A stretch of 64,000 nt of DNA from Brachynemurus nebulosus (GCA_035578155.1 JAPWDM010000005.1:47634954-47698953); one strand, 5' to 3'. Shown: positions 1-12,874, counted from the first letter of the stretch. Notes: a model not told the origin generated them from the letters alone. A program made the numbers and translations.

Positions 1-820
1 AATATTAAAATAATAAAAATACCAAAAGAATATTCTGTTGAAGAAATAGTACAGATAATTTGGTGGGAAAAAATTATTTTTTAAAAGAAAATTACCAAAA
101 ATAGGAATATGTTTATCCAAAGCACTCTTGTGACATAACTTTTTCCTTATGGGAATCCAATGTTACCAGTTAACATGTGAATCGTATGTATACATCCGGC
201 CGGGATACCCAGTATACTAAAGCTTAATAATTTTGATAACTCTTGGATAACTCAACACTCGCTCGCACAAGGGAAAATTTAATAAAACCAACTAACAGTG
301 ACCTACTTTTTAAAACGCTGAACTTTTGTCCTGATAAATTTACGACTTTTCATATAATAACATAATTTGATACTCGAGCGTCAGTGATGACTCATAGCAT
401 CGTAAATAATAATTTCCAGCTTTTCAACAATAATTAGAATTACCTAACTGACTGCAGCTTTTTGCATATATACCTGTTAATAATTTCATTATAAAGCTTT
501 TGGAAAGTATTCAAAGAATGTTTTTTATTGTTTGAATTGTTATTTCTAGATGGGATTTTCCAGTGACGCGAAATATAAAATTTAGATAAACCAATCTTTT
601 CGATGACAGCGCTTGTAATATTCTATCTTTATCTTTCGGTATATAAAATGTAGAGACAGACATTAACTATTTGCAGTTTATGTAATTGTTTCAAAGATAC
701 GTATAAGCTACATACTAACAACACTAATAGAACTAATAAAATAGTTACAGCCACACCTGCGATTCAGTCTGCAACTAAACAGTTAAATGCACTCTTAATG
801 TTCCGGTCAAGGATAAAGGT
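1..820. other. Gene-free AT-rich stretch
   Basis: I see no open reading frame with protein-like composition, no RNA gene and no clear repeat structure in this stretch. It may contain an intron or intergenic DNA of a gene that continues to the left of the window. Confidence 0.5.
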
Positions 821-822
821 AA

Positions 823-1005
823 TTAGGGTTCCGTAGTCAAAATCATGGAACCCTTATAGTTTAGTAAAATCCATTCATCTGTCACACTCTCATGGTTTTC
901 ACAACTTTAGACCTATGAAGATGAAATTTTGCTTGTATAAATGTAACATGTTATTACTGATCTCAGTTAGTACACAGCAAAATACGCTGCCAATGGGGTG
1001 TGGCA
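823..1005 (+). repeat. Dispersed insect repeat starting TAGGGTTCCGTAGTC
   Basis: The stretch begins with TAGGGTTCCGTAGTC and soon has GGAACCCTTATAGTTT, a pairing I associate with a widespread insect interspersed repeat. A distant fragment with GGGTTCCTTCGGAACCCTA lies near 44700. The transposon class is not clear. Confidence 0.4.
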
Positions 1006-1006
1006 C

Positions 1007-1048
1007 ACAACTTCCTCGTACTCGTAAAAGACTAAAACAGTATTTTAC

Positions 1049-1098
<50 letters not shown>

Positions 1099-1140
1099 GT
1101 AAAATACTGTTTTAGTCTTTTACGAGTACGAGGAAGTTGT
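1007..1140. repeat. Perfect palindrome with a central (TA)n tract
   Basis: The left arm starts ACAACTTCCTCGTACTCG and the right arm is its exact reverse complement, ending CGAGGAAGTTGT at 1140. The arms are about 48 bp and I see no mismatch. About 43 bp of alternating TA separate them. Absence of mismatches suggests recent formation or ongoing correction. Confidence 0.85.
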
Positions 1141-1149
1141 ATATAAAGG

Positions 1150-1640
1150 CTAAATTATAAAATAATTGTAAAAAAAATATTGACATTTAATGGGATTTCA
1201 TGGTAGCCCGTGGATACTATTACTCCGAATCCAATGAAATTTGTAGGGGACCATCTAGAAACCACACCGCATAATTTCTGACAATTTCATAAAAAAGAAT
1301 TGAATAGTTCAGAAGTTATGCCACTTGGTGCAATTTAGTATATTAATGGAATGACATGGTAGCGGCGTAGCTACCGTTACTCCGATTTCGATTAAATTCC
1401 TAGGGGACCATCTAGGAACCAAACTCCATAATTTCAGAAAATTTCATTAAAAACAATCGCATAGTTCAAAGGTTATGCCACTGGGTGCAAACTGGCGACA
1501 CACAGACGGACAGACAGACGGACGGACGGACAGACACCAAACCAAAATTGTTCAGGAAGCTCTAAAACGTAAAATGTGCGTAAAATTTTTTATTTTTCAA
1601 AAGTGATCACAATGCTTCCGCTACTTTAGTAGTCTCGGAA
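1150..1640. repeat. Tandem duplicate (~165 bp) with a CAGACGG-rich tail
   Basis: Two related units (about 1190-1335 and 1350-1490) share GGGGACCATCTAG and end in GTTATGCCACT-GGTGCAA. They are followed at about 1498-1537 by a short array of ACAGACGG variants. This looks like a degenerate interspersed element; its class is unknown. Confidence 0.55.
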
Positions 1641-2144
1641 GCAAAATTAATTTTTAAATAGTTAATTATGCAACAAGTTACAAAATAAAAGTGGTTTTTT
1701 GGCCTGTCGGTTTTTTTTACCAGGCGTACGTTTTCACCAGGCGTACCAACGATGTTTGCCAAATTAGATAATTACAACTGGAAAAACTATCACACGTGTT
1801 GCATACAATATTTTTTGCAATTCTAGAATTTTCAAAAATGGAAAAATTGCTTGAAAGAGAAATGAACTAATAAAATTCACTATGTATAAAATATTTTAGT
1901 GTACTTTTTATTTCCTTTATAAAGTTTAAAGTGCATTTACTCAAATAAAGTATGAGTGATAATTCTAAATGTGGTATCATTAGAAACGATTTTTAAAACT
2001 GACGTTCCGATTACCATTTTTAGTCGAATTTTCTCCGAAAAATTAGACTTATACAGTCTATACGATAAGAGCTGCGAGAGGCGAGAGTAGGGGCGCTATC
2101 CGTTTTCGGACCCGTAGAACACGAATATGTAGAAAAAAAAAATG

Positions 2145-2148
<4 letters not shown>

Positions 2149-2178
<30 letters not shown>
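2149..2178. repeat. (TA)n microsatellite
   Basis: About 30 bp of alternating TA. The flanks are unlike each other and do not form a visible hairpin. Confidence 0.9.
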
Positions 2179-2181
<3 letters not shown>

Positions 2182-2459
2182 CCCGCCACCTTTTAATTTG
2201 TGTAGGGCCCCCCTATGGAAGTTAAGAGATGAAATTTGGTAAATGGGGCTCATTTTCGAGGCACCTCATACTATCAAAGTGGGGTCAAATTTTGGGCAAA
2301 TTTTTTTTCTGACCCGACCTTTAAGGGGGTGGTGGGGGGCGGAAAAGCAATAAAACTTTTCCAAACCGATTTTAAATAATGTTTCGGTCAATTATCTACA
2401 ACATATCCAAAATTCAGCTTCCTAGGATGATATGGTGGGAGTAGGGGGGGGAAAAACGA

Positions 2460-3090
2460 TTTTCGCTGGATCTAACAGGCCCCCAGCCCCCCAGAATTAA
2501 CGTAGAGGGTTGAAATTTGGTGTGTTGATAAAGTTCGTACCTAGGTTGTGCTTTTTGGAGGTTTTAATATTTTACCTCCACCCACCTCATTTTTAAGCTA
2601 CAATTTCATGCATTTTCGACGTTTTCGAAGTTTGTACCACTCGCACAGGTCACCCGAATAAACCTAGAGGGCTGAAATTTTGTATTCGGATTGAGTTAGT
2701 ATCAAGGGGGTGCCTTTTGGGGGTCTCGACTTTCAACCCCTACCCCCACCATTTTTATACCCAAAAGAACATGATTTTTCTTGTTTTTTAACAGTTTCGT
2801 TCGGGTCAAAATCTCTCCAAATAAACCTAGAGGGCTGAAATTTGGTGTACAGGTTAAGCTAATAGCCAGACACTGTTTTTTGGAGGTTTCAACTTTTAAC
2901 CCTTACCCCCACGATTTTTACGCCAATATTTCCTTAATTTTTTTGCTTGTTTTTTAACACGTCTAGAGACTCCCTAAGGAAACCTAGAGGGCTGAAATTT
3001 TGCACGTGTATTCAGTTAGTATCCAGCTAGTACCTTGTAGGGAGTCCACATTACTTTTCCCCCCACTTCTCCCATTTTTACATCGGAATT
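2460..3090 (+). repeat. Array of ~155-bp repeats with CCTAGAGGGCTGAAATTT
   Basis: The motif CCTAGAGGGCTGAAATTT or a close variant recurs near 2500, 2660, 2822 and 2980, a spacing of about 155-160 bp. Each copy is followed by a G- and C-rich stretch and TTTTTACxCC. The units have diverged, so the array is old. Its right part belongs to the dispersed repeat that is also present, inverted, near 42 kb. Confidence 0.7.
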
Positions 3091-3690
3091 GAATGCTATT
3101 GTTAAATGTGTTTTAAAAGCATTATGTTTATTCTAAATACAAGTAGGCGAATAGTAATTTTAAAAAATTTAAAAAAAAGTGAACTTACTTTTATGACAAA
3201 TGAAATACATACATATTAAGTAATTTAAAAATGTTATTAAAGTCACTGTTTACTTATAAATTAGGAATTTTAGATTTTTATTTTTTATAAAATAGAAATT
3301 TTGGATTTTTTTGGAAAGAAAAAATATCTTCATAAAAGCCTTCCAGTTTACTATTTAAGTTCCTTTTTTATAATATTTAAAACTAAAACATAAAGGCAAT
3401 TAGCGGATAAACATGGGCAGGAATGTCCTCGTACGAATTGTGTTGGTTTTTTTTCTGCTACCTGTTTTCGGCACAAAATTGAAATTTACTGAGATACAGC
3501 CCCTAAATACTTGAAACCTTTTTTTTAAAGCCTCGATCAGCCGAACACTCATCACCAGTTTTGAAACCAAAAAATGACAATTCGGTTGTAGACTTTCAAT
3601 CACATTTCGCTTGTAGACATTCAATACCGAAGATGAAGGGGAAAATTCGACTACCGTGATGGGGCCCCGCTGCTCACGGCGTTTTTTCAT
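2780..3690 (+). repeat. Dispersed repeat, ~0.9 kb, copy 1
   Basis: The stretch matches the reverse complement of 41360-42235 over most of its length. The shared parts include the CCTAGAGGGCTGAAATTT units and the segment ending GGGGCCCCGCTGCTCAC near 3680. A 96-codon minus-strand ORF lies inside (3400-3690), but the other copy shows no conserved reading frame, so I do not call it a gene. No terminal inverted repeats were found. Confidence 0.65.
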
Positions 3691-4616
3691 CTTACAACTC
3701 CGTTTGCGAAATATTGTCCGCCCCCATTCCCCTGTAATTTTTCAACCGTGAATTTAAGAAATTTGAATAAAACATACAGCACTTAGTAGGAAGATTCAGT
3801 TAAAATTATTTTGAGTAAGTTGTGGCGGGAACATTCGAAAATATAAACAACCAAATTTTTGTCGATCAAGTAGTTAAACAAAATAAAATTTTCGTTTCTT
3901 GCTATCGAATATTTTTATAAGTGTTTGTTTGCTTGCTTATATTCACTACTCTTAAAAAAAATATCTTTTTTTAAGGTGAGATACAGGGAGCCAACATTTG
4001 TAAAACATATGTGTATAAATAACATTGTCGAATACATCCATTTATTTTTCCGATATACCTACTGCTTATAACTATTAAATAATATACTTAAATGTCCGAG
4101 ATTTTATCTCGAAAGTTGTGAAAAACTATTGAGGAACCCTGATTTAATGCGTTATTTTTTTTTCGAAGCCTCCTTCTAGTTATTCGAAATCAAAAAATGA
4201 TTAATTGTACCAAAATATTATGTATTGTTGAATTAAATCGTATAAAAAGCTATCTTTTTCTTTTGATAGATAAAAATAATATTATGTATTCTGTTATCTT
4301 TATTGTTTATTATTATTACAGTAAACGGTGGCAAAATCAAAACAATATTTTATACGGAAAAATCAGATAAAATTAAATTAAATATAACTTTCAGTTTATA
4401 TGGAAAAAAAGCTTATAATAAATTAACTTCTATTATTAACAAAAAGAATAAAAAACACGAAAATATAGAGAAATCAATAAACAGTCATTAATAACATATT
4501 TGGATTGGGAAGGTCAAATATTGTTAATGATAGTATCGATTCAATGAGTTTTTATATGGAAAAATTAAAAAAAATTTATCTACAACTACCGTCATCCAAT
4601 TTCGTCTTTATCTTTA

Positions 4617-5278
4617 CGCTCCTTTCACATTGTACGGTTTTCGCCGTACGGTAAAAAACCGTACGAGTTTTTGCCGTGATATTGTTGCTTTCACATTGCA
4701 CGGTTTTTTGCCGTTGTAAACTGAATATCTTCATTTAATTTGTAACATTATACAAGTAACAAGTGTAATTAAAGTTTATTCTATAAATCAGAGGAAATAG
4801 AAAGTAGGATTATTTATTATCACACAGTTTGAAGACCTGAAAAATGACAAAAATAAGTTTTTCAACTATTTTCGGATGTTTACACACTCCTTTGCTTAAT
4901 TTCTTGGCGAAAACACACAATTTCGAAATTACATACAATCTATTAAAATACTGGTTATCACATTCAACATTAGTTTCATCCATTTCACAAATAAAATTAA
5001 TAATTAACATGAAATTCAACAAAACATTGTTAATGCCGTACGTTAAAAAACCGTTTAATGTGAAAACATCCATTTAATTACATACACTACTGAGTTAAAA
5101 ACGCCGTACGGCAACCGTCAAGTCCAGTGACAAGAGACGGCTGCTACACGGCACGGCAACGGCATTTTGCCGTGACCGTGTAATGTGAAAGGTCCAATGC
5201 TCTTCTTCACTCCACTAAAAAAATGCGACCGTACGGTTTTTTGCCGTACGGCAAAAACCGTATAATGTGAAAGGAGCG
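4617..5278. mobile_element. Harbinger-like MITE, copy 1
   Basis: The element is 662 bp. Its terminal inverted repeats of about 45 bp begin CGCTCCTTTCACATTGTACG, and both ends are rich in CCGTACGG hairpins. TTA stands directly on both sides (4614-4616 and 5279-5281). It is a direct and not an inverted repeat, so it is a 3-bp target duplication, as in the PIF/Harbinger superfamily (TWA). There is no transposase, so the element is non-autonomous. A second copy lies at 52442-53045. Confidence 0.8.
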
Positions 5279-5403
5279 TTAAATCTAATCAAATTTAAAA
5301 TTTTTATAGAAAAAAATTCAAATTTATAAAGTAATTTTTACTGTATTCTCAGAAAACGTCACTTCCTTGCACGTATTAATAAAATATATTTTATTTTACT
5401 TAC

Positions 5404-5440
5404 ATTCTTCACTGGAAACAGTTACTTCGATGTCAGCCAT
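5404..5440 (-). CDS. Possible short first coding exon of an unidentified gene
   Basis: On the minus strand ATG at 5440 opens MADIEVTVSSEE and runs into a consensus donor GTAAGTAAA after one base of the next codon. A short acidic start followed directly by a strong donor is typical of a first coding exon. I find no downstream exon in phase between 1 and 5400, so the gene would have to continue beyond the left edge. With 12 codons, chance is a real alternative. Confidence 0.25.
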
Positions 5441-8400
5441 ATTGTTTGTGTATAAAGACCAGATGTTAAGGAAATAATTAAAATGATGCTTAAAATTTAA
5501 GGCACTGATAAAATCTGAAAGAGAGGAAACAGACAAGTTTTAGTCTTAGATTAAAAATTTCGTTAAAAATAAAATAAATAATTATAAAAAAATTCAGTAA
5601 ACTGAAATTTAGTAACTAGCGAACGACAACATTATGACATCGCGAAAATCCCATCCTATGTATAATTTCTATCTTGCATCATTTTCGAGTTCTAGCACTT
5701 TTCCCAAAAATAGTTTTCGTTCTCTCGCGACTCATCGAATTGATTTCAGAAATTTTAGATTCGTGTTCAGCATGGAAAAATATACAAACCGTCTAAGTAT
5801 TTTGAAATTTCATGGGATTCTGACATAATACTGTTAACATAATATGTAGCAGCATGCACAGTTCGCTAAAAAGCTTATTTTTTTCAAAATGATGAATTAC
5901 GGCCTGAATCCTACCCTGATTAATAAAAATTATTACTTATTCAAACTATTTGATAACATATTTTCTAAAACTGCACCAATACTATTAAATATGTCGTGAC
6001 ATCTAGTGAGATTTTTCTCAACTAGAATAAAAATGTTGAACACTATAAAATCCCCTAACTTATCAACACCTTTAACGGGAAACACTGGAAAATTTACGTT
6101 GGAATTTAAACTGATTATAAGAATGCAGAATAATCGAAACAATTTTTCCTAAATCCATGAAATTTTAGTCAATTTTGGGTTTTTAAGATTATTTAAACAA
6201 AATCCAAAATAAATTCCAAGTACATACAGCGATAGCGTCAAATGAAAATAAAAGTATTTGGGGACAATGAACTTTGCGAACAGAACAAGTGGGTCACCAT
6301 AAAGTATGCCGCAAATCGATTTGCAAAAATGAAAAACTAATTTTTAAAAAAATTTTAAACAATTGTTTTAACAAGCGATGAAATTTGGGCGGAAATGAAT
6401 GAACAAAATTGGTGATTAATGAAATGCTTGCATGAAAAAGCTTGTAAAAAATTACATACCAATAAGTTTTATTAATAAGTAAATCAATTTATTACAATTA
6501 AATAATAATTACCAGGTGTATATAAAGGAATTATATCAGTTTACAAAAATGTATAAAATATGTCTGTATTTTATTTATAAATATTAATAATATTAGTTAT
6601 TAAAAAACAGTACGTAATTAAAAGAATTAATAATATCGTAGTGCTTGTATTCTTTGAAAAATTGTAAATAATTTTGTACGGTTCGCGAGTTTCTGTTCCT
6701 CCGTCTACAACGTCTACAATGTTCAACAGAAACTGTAATTATGTGTAAAAAGACGCGAGCGTATGTATTTGATTTCATTCACTGCAATGCACGTTGAGAA
6801 CGCGTTGAGGTAAGCAAGTCTGCTATGTTGCCAATGACCGGGGCTGATAACCCGCGTTTTACTATATGTACAAATTATCAATACAATTGTCGTAATAACA
6901 ATTAGAACGATAAAGTAGGATGGGAAACAGATTAAAATACATAATATTTGATATAGGAAAAAATTCTTAAGAATGAATGTCAAATCTGCTCGCGATAGTA
7001 GATCAAAAACAAATTATCTTTTAACTTAGCTGCAAATACTATTTTTCTCATAACATTACTCGGATGGAACGATTCAGAATCTCGCTCGGAACGGAGATCT
7101 TTAAACAAATCAAATAACTGAGGAGTGGGCGAAGGGATCGGCATATGACCAGTTATAAAAATTTTTCAAAAATCACGAAAAACTGTTTATGTCTCCGAAC
7201 TTATCACTTTAACTCACTATGATTACGTCAGTTTGTGCTACTGTTTTAACTCATTCAACACCCCCGCCCCCCAAAAAAATACGTTAAAAAATGTTTAATA
7301 CATACTTTGGACATGTACATGTACCCTTTTGTAGGGACCAACTGGACATGTGCTTTTTGTTAAACCCTTTAATGGATACGTGTCTTTATGGTGAATAAAA
7401 TTAGATGCCTTAATACAATAATAACACTAATTAATTGTATTGTGTGGCGAAGGTAATGGGACCTCTAGTGGATATTATTAAGAACTGTTACTGTAATTAA
7501 CTTCTGACAAACATCCATAAAACAAGCTCACAAGTTACAAGTCAATTTGAATGTTGTTCAAATGGCTGCAAAAAATCTTTGTTTCTTTCAAATGAACTAA
7601 AATTGAACTGTCATATTTATGGACACCTCTGTACCTACCCCTAAGGTACAATAACTTCACAACAGTCGATAAAACAATACTTTGATTAGAGTTAATTTGA
7701 AAATTAGGTCAGTATATGGCGTATCCGGCCACTTATGTTAAAGAAGAACAATTTAAGCCCTAACGTTTATGTTCAAATAATTTTTTGGTTTTTAAATTTA
7801 TTCCTATTTAAAATTTTAATTGACGCCATATTGCAAGAAAACAAAAATATTCCAGACAGATATTTTTTTAAATTAAAATCAAAAAACCTTTGTGCTGTAC
7901 TACTCCGATCAAGTACACACATGTATTGTATTTTTATTGAATCCTTTAGAAGACGGTTTGGCTATTTTTAGATGTCAGTTACAACCAGTTACAACTTTCC
8001 GTTAAACGTTTTTGATTCAAGGTCACATAACAAATGAAGATACATAATTATTCTTTAGTTTATATTCAAAAATTTGAATTTTCTTTGTTTATAAGGAACC
8101 AAAATTAAAAGTGATTAATAAATTAGATTAATTAAAGTTATTTAAGATAAACTAGGTAATTAAGATTAGATATATTTCCTTTGTGAATAAACAAAGGATT
8201 TTTAGATTTTCCAAATTTTGTTCTATTTCCGAACAAAATAAAAATAAAAAAATTAAAAAAACATAAAATCTTTAAGAAACTGAAATATAATTATAAACAT
8301 TACTGTGGAAAATATGATCCCAGAGCCCAGTTTTAATTTTATTCAAGTACTTTTTTCGATATCGATTTTTGAAAATCGAACAAAAAAAAAAATGACAGCC

Positions 8401-9400
8401 ATTATTTGTTTATGCATAAAAATAAATTTTAAAAAATAAATTATGAATTAAAAATTTCAAATACTTACTTTTATTAAATGAAATAAAATCTTAAAACGAT
8501 TGACTGGATTCAAAATTAAAAACACCAACAAAATACTTTTATTTTTATTAAAACTTTCTTCGAAGAAATAACAACAGTTTATAAAACTGATCTATCCGAC
8601 TTCTTTGTATATAAATACTTCTCCAGTCTGACTTTTGTAGTTCTGTAGATCATTATATTAGGTAGGGGACTAACGCTTATTTTTATCTGATTGGTTGATT
8701 CATAGTAAATGGCTAACATGATTGGTTGAAATTAAAATTTTAAATTTTAGTTTGAACGTTTGTTGACTCATTCTATCAAAAATTAATCGGTTTAAATTAA
8801 GTACGTTATATATTGCAAATGTGTGGGCAAATTACACTTTTGATGGATAATTAAAAATCCGTTAGGAATATTTGCAATAAAACAATAAGATAATTGTTTT
8901 AGGATTTAGATAATTTTTTTAAAAAGGTGATAAAAAGTGAGTCATTTTCGAGTGTTCATTACACTGTCTCATTAATAATAACAATTACTGAATGTCTGAT
9001 AAGATTTTTCAAAACAATAAAATCTAAAATTTTAAAATTTTTATTTAAACTTGTTCCCAGTCTTTTATTAATTGATTACAAATGAATTTAATTAAATAAT
9101 AAAATTAAACAGTTTAAGCATAAATTTTAACGGTCATTCTTTTATATATGTATATTTCTTTTTTTCAGAAAATGATTCATTAAATGTGAATGATATGTAG
9201 ACAGTTACAAAAATCATATGGATTCCCAAAATGGAAAGTACAACTTTTTCGTCCGTTAAACAGCCTCCCACATACGATTCTTTATAAAAATTTCTGAACA
9301 AAAGTCGAACAGAGATGGCTTTAAAAGATCTCAGCGATCTCAGAAGTTATCATTTTTGTTTTCAAGTTTAGTTTGACTATAAAGTGGGTACAATACAAGA
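5441..9400. other. Gene-free AT-rich stretch
   Basis: Only short ORFs without protein-like composition are present. I recognise no RNA gene, no long inverted repeat and no family-level repeat here. Confidence 0.45.
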
Positions 9401-9428
9401 TGATAGTACTACTACTAACCGTACTAAC

Positions 9429-10157
9429 CATGGTGACTATACAAGGTGTCGGAACTCCATATATGCAAAAAAGAGTCTAAAAATAAGAGAGCATTAGTGT
9501 TCCGTGTGTACCAAAGCGGGAAAGGAGTGAAACAAAGAGGATAGAGAAACAGTCCATAAGAACTAATGTAAAATCGTAGTATACGAGTTTCAGCGCTTCT
9601 ACCGAGTAAGGCGCGCCATTTTTTATCGAGTAACGAACCATTTTTTTTTTTAAACAAACTATTAAATTATTATATTAATTTTTCAACTATTGCAAGAAAT
9701 CTAACATCCAACTTATTCAACTATCACTAACCCAAACGCATGTTTCATACTTCAAAATTTCAAATATTAAAAAATTCAACTACCTCGTCGCCCCTCGTAA
9801 AGGCCGACAAACTTTATAGTTGCTTGCCACAGATTCAAAATGTCACTAAAAACTTATATTACTGTTTCTCCTCTATACTCTTTGGAGTAAAACGGCAGTT
9901 TGAAATAGAGGTGATAATTTAAAATTATAAAATAAGTCATTTAGGTTGCTTAAATATAAATAATGGAGATAAAATCAATAATTATTAAAAAATAGTCAAT
10001 AATAAAGAAGTAAACGATAATAATAAATTTCAAATTACAGTACAAAGGGAAATTAGCGCCACGAGTGGTGAAAAAAGAAAACGTAATACGTGCCATTTTT
10101 GTGGCCAATTCTGGCAATTCTTCCGTTTGAGTTTGTAATCCTTATGTAGTGTCCATG
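9429..10157. mobile_element. Non-autonomous DNA transposon with 8-bp target duplication (hAT-like)
   Basis: The left end CATGGTGACTATACAAGG and the reverse complement of the right end, CATGGACACTACATAAGG, form imperfect terminal inverted repeats. GTACTAAC flanks the element on both sides (9421-9428 and 10158-10165), an 8-bp direct repeat as made by hAT elements. The flanks are themselves rich in ACTAACCGT, which weakens the target-duplication argument. The 729-bp interior has no transposase ORF. Confidence 0.55.
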
Positions 10158-10569
10158 GTACTAACGGTACTAACCGTACTAACAATAGATTCTAGACGTC
10201 TTTCATCTTTCAAATATTGACAGGTTGGGTTCCTAATAAAACTGGTTAAGGTACCTAATAAATAACTGCTTTATCTTAGACTTGAAGCCGGTCCTATTAA
10301 TTGTTAATCAACATAAAATTTTTCATTATTCGTTTCATTTTTTAAGCTCTTTTGTAGTTCATCAAATTTTAAGTAATTTTTGTGTTTTATTGCTTTTTAA
10401 TTATAGGTATAAAACAGTTTTAATATAGCATTAATAAAATTTTATAAAAGTATTTTCGCCTTCGTATTGAATTCATGGAATTCATTATGGAGTACACAAT
10501 TTAAAATTGTAGTTTTCCTGATTACGGTACCGATCAGTACCGATCGTACCGATGGTCAATTACTAATTA

Positions 10570-11012
10570 TAGATGAACCTTTTTTTCTGCCATCTTTTTT
10601 CTGCGATTTTTTTATGCGGTTTTTAAAAGAATGGCCATTAAAATGCATAATATGAATCAAAATCAAGAGACAGTAAGAAATTTAAATTGCATCATTTAAT
10701 TTTTTTACATATGTATTTTTCAAAATTTCATATTATAAAATTGACATAAAATGTTTCTACGTGTAATTTAAGGCTTTATCTTGTTTAGAAAAGCAACTTC
10801 TATTGAAATTGTGAGCTTTTTTAGCGTTTTAAGTTATGTATTTTTGATGAAACTTTTTTTATGCGGTCTCGATCCACCACATAAAATTTTTTTATACAGT
10901 CTGGACCGAACTAATCTATTAATAGCTATTTATGATATTTTTGAATATATTTTTTTTGTGCCATTTTTTTTTTATGCGATTCCTATCCACCATATAAAAG
11001 AAGGTTCAGCTG
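10570..11012. mobile_element. Pogo/mariner-type MITE with TATGCGGT motifs
   Basis: The left end (TAGATGAACCTTTTTTTCTG) pairs with the right end (reverse complement CAGCTGAACCTTCTTTTAT), and TA lies next to both ends. The interior repeats TTTTTTATGCGGT and CCACCATATAAAA motifs. Related fragments occur near 59700-59840. It has no coding capacity; the hydrophobic 96-codon ORF inside is explained by the T-rich sequence. Confidence 0.5.
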
Positions 11013-11335
11013 TACTATCTACTACTTGGTCATGTCATATGCATCCATCTATGTTTGACAATTTAAACTAATAGTTGTCATTTTTGATTTATCATTTTAG
11101 ATAACTTTATTATTATTTTTTAAATAAATGATATTATTTTGTTAAATGTGATTTTTGAATATCTGTATTATTTTTTCTTTTATACATTATTAATTAAGGG
11201 ATATCATTTTAATTTTATTATTTATTCGTGATTTAGAGGTTATATCGTTCATGTAAGGTTCTGTTCTTTGGTTTACACGAAAACAATTACGTGGAACTTT
11301 GAATTTTTATTTTAAAATTCGCCTTAATTTATTTG

Positions 11336-12823
11336 ATGCCACCTTCGAGGAGAAGACAGGATGGATTGTTGGCGAGAGTCAATTTTCCATTGTACACATT
11401 ACAAATGCTCACAAATCGTCATGTTTTAGTGGCTGGTGGTGGAGGGTCTTCAAAAACTGGAGTTGCAAATGGATTTGTTAGTAATGTTTTTGACTTTTCT
11501 AATGTTAATTTGTTTTAATTTTCTTTGTGTTTATTAGGAAATATTTGAAATTTCACATAATGGAAGAAATTTTATTGCCGAGGAGGTGATTAGACATGAG
11601 ACTGGACCCAGTGTTGTGATGAATTGTGCTACATTTAGTGATAAGAAACATACGTACCTTGTGGCCGGTCAGGAGAGTCATTGTCAACTTTATAGTGTAA
11701 AAATTTCGTTAGTGGATATCTCAAAATGCCATGGAGATGAGCAAAATATTGATAGTAATCATAAAACGGTCGATAATGAGGGGAATAATTTAAGAAAACG
11801 AACGTTTTCCCACAAGGAATCTAACGATAGTCAGAATTCAATTCCTAAACCCACTAAAAAAATCTGGTTTACAATTAAACCGGAGGACAGCGTTCAAACA
11901 GATTACGCCAAAATTGAACCTTGCCAACGAGTAGTTAGAATTTCACATAATGGCTCATATATTGCCACGGGTGGTACAGATGGTCATGTACGCGTTTGGA
12001 CCTTTCCCACAATGAAGCTAAAAGTTGATATTAATGCACATAGCAAAGAATTGGATGATATTGATTTTAGTTTGGTTGAAGAACAATTAATCAGTATTGC
12101 TAAAGACGGTCAGGCAATAATTTGGGATTATAAAGGCACGAAAATCCGAAATTTAAAATGGGACCAACCAAATGGATCAAAATATTTATATAAACGTTGC
12201 CGGTATGGCAAAATAGAAGGCGACAAAAGTAAGAACGCTCTATTTATGTTAGCAAATCCTACCGGCTGTGCTGGGAAGCAAAAAGCCTTCTTACAAATGT
12301 GGGATCCACACAAGGGTAATCTGTTAAAAGTGGTTGGTGTGGATGAAAGTATATCAGCCCTCGCTGTGCGAGACGATGGTCGTTTTGTCGCCATTGGAAC
12401 TATGTTTAGTGGATCTGTATCAATTTATATTGCATTTAGCTTACAAGTAAATAAAAATTTTTAAAAAAATCCAATTTTTCCGAAACCAATTTAATTTTTG
12501 TTTTTCAGCGAGTTCTTCACATTCCTAATGCTCATTCAATGTTTGTCACGGGGCTAGAATTTCTTCCGTCCTCACGCGATTCTGTGATTACGAGCAAATC
12601 TGAAGCTGCAGTAATTTCAATTTCAGTAGATAATCGAGTTTGCATTCATAGTGTACCGTATAGAAGTAAGTATTTGAAATTTAAGTATTTTAAACATTTT
12701 AAGTATTGAATTAATTTTTCTGTTTTTATTCTTTTAGAGACAATGCCAATGTGGGTTGCGATTTTATTGATCGTTGTTGTATTACTGATGACATTTTTAC
12801 TATGTGGATATTTAGGCCTTTGA
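11336..12823 (+). CDS. Sec12: Prolactin regulatory element-binding protein / Sec12 homologue
   Basis: The CDS is join(11336..11476, 11538..12446, 12509..12665, 12738..12823), giving 430 residues. All introns have GT-AG ends and consistent phases. The start MPPSRRRQDGLLARVNFPLY and the loop GGGGSSKTGVANGF are conserved in PREB/Sec12. The N-terminal about 400 residues form a WD40 propeller; visible blades include GGTDGHVRVWTFP and SIAKDGQAIIWDYKG. A single membrane segment lies at about residues 405-427 with almost no luminal tail, as in animal PREB. Sec12 is the ER-membrane exchange factor that loads Sar1 with GTP to start COPII coat assembly. Length is normal (human PREB is about 417). ATG 11336 was chosen because it opens the conserved N-terminus. 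The gene converges on the CNG-type gene, with 102 bp between the stop codons. Confidence 0.93.
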
Positions 12824-12874
12824 TTATATTAATTTTCAGTTTTATTTAAAAATTATAATATTTGTAAATAAGTA

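Noticed and set aside
1498..1540. Short ACAGACGG repeats as a CRISPR-like array
   Set aside because: There are no spacers and no fixed repeat-spacer geometry; this is a short tandem tail of a eukaryotic repeat.
3400..3690. 96-codon minus-strand ORF
   Set aside because: It lies in the dispersed 0.9-kb repeat; the second copy near 41.5 kb has changes and stops that do not respect this frame.
4810..5077. Overlapping 87- and 77-codon ORFs on both strands
   Set aside because: Both lie inside the Harbinger-like MITE; the corresponding region of copy 2 does not keep the frames.
10781..11071. Hydrophobic 96-codon ORF that looks like membrane helices
   Set aside because: It is explained by T-rich sequence of a MITE; T-rich codons give Phe, Leu and Ile by composition.
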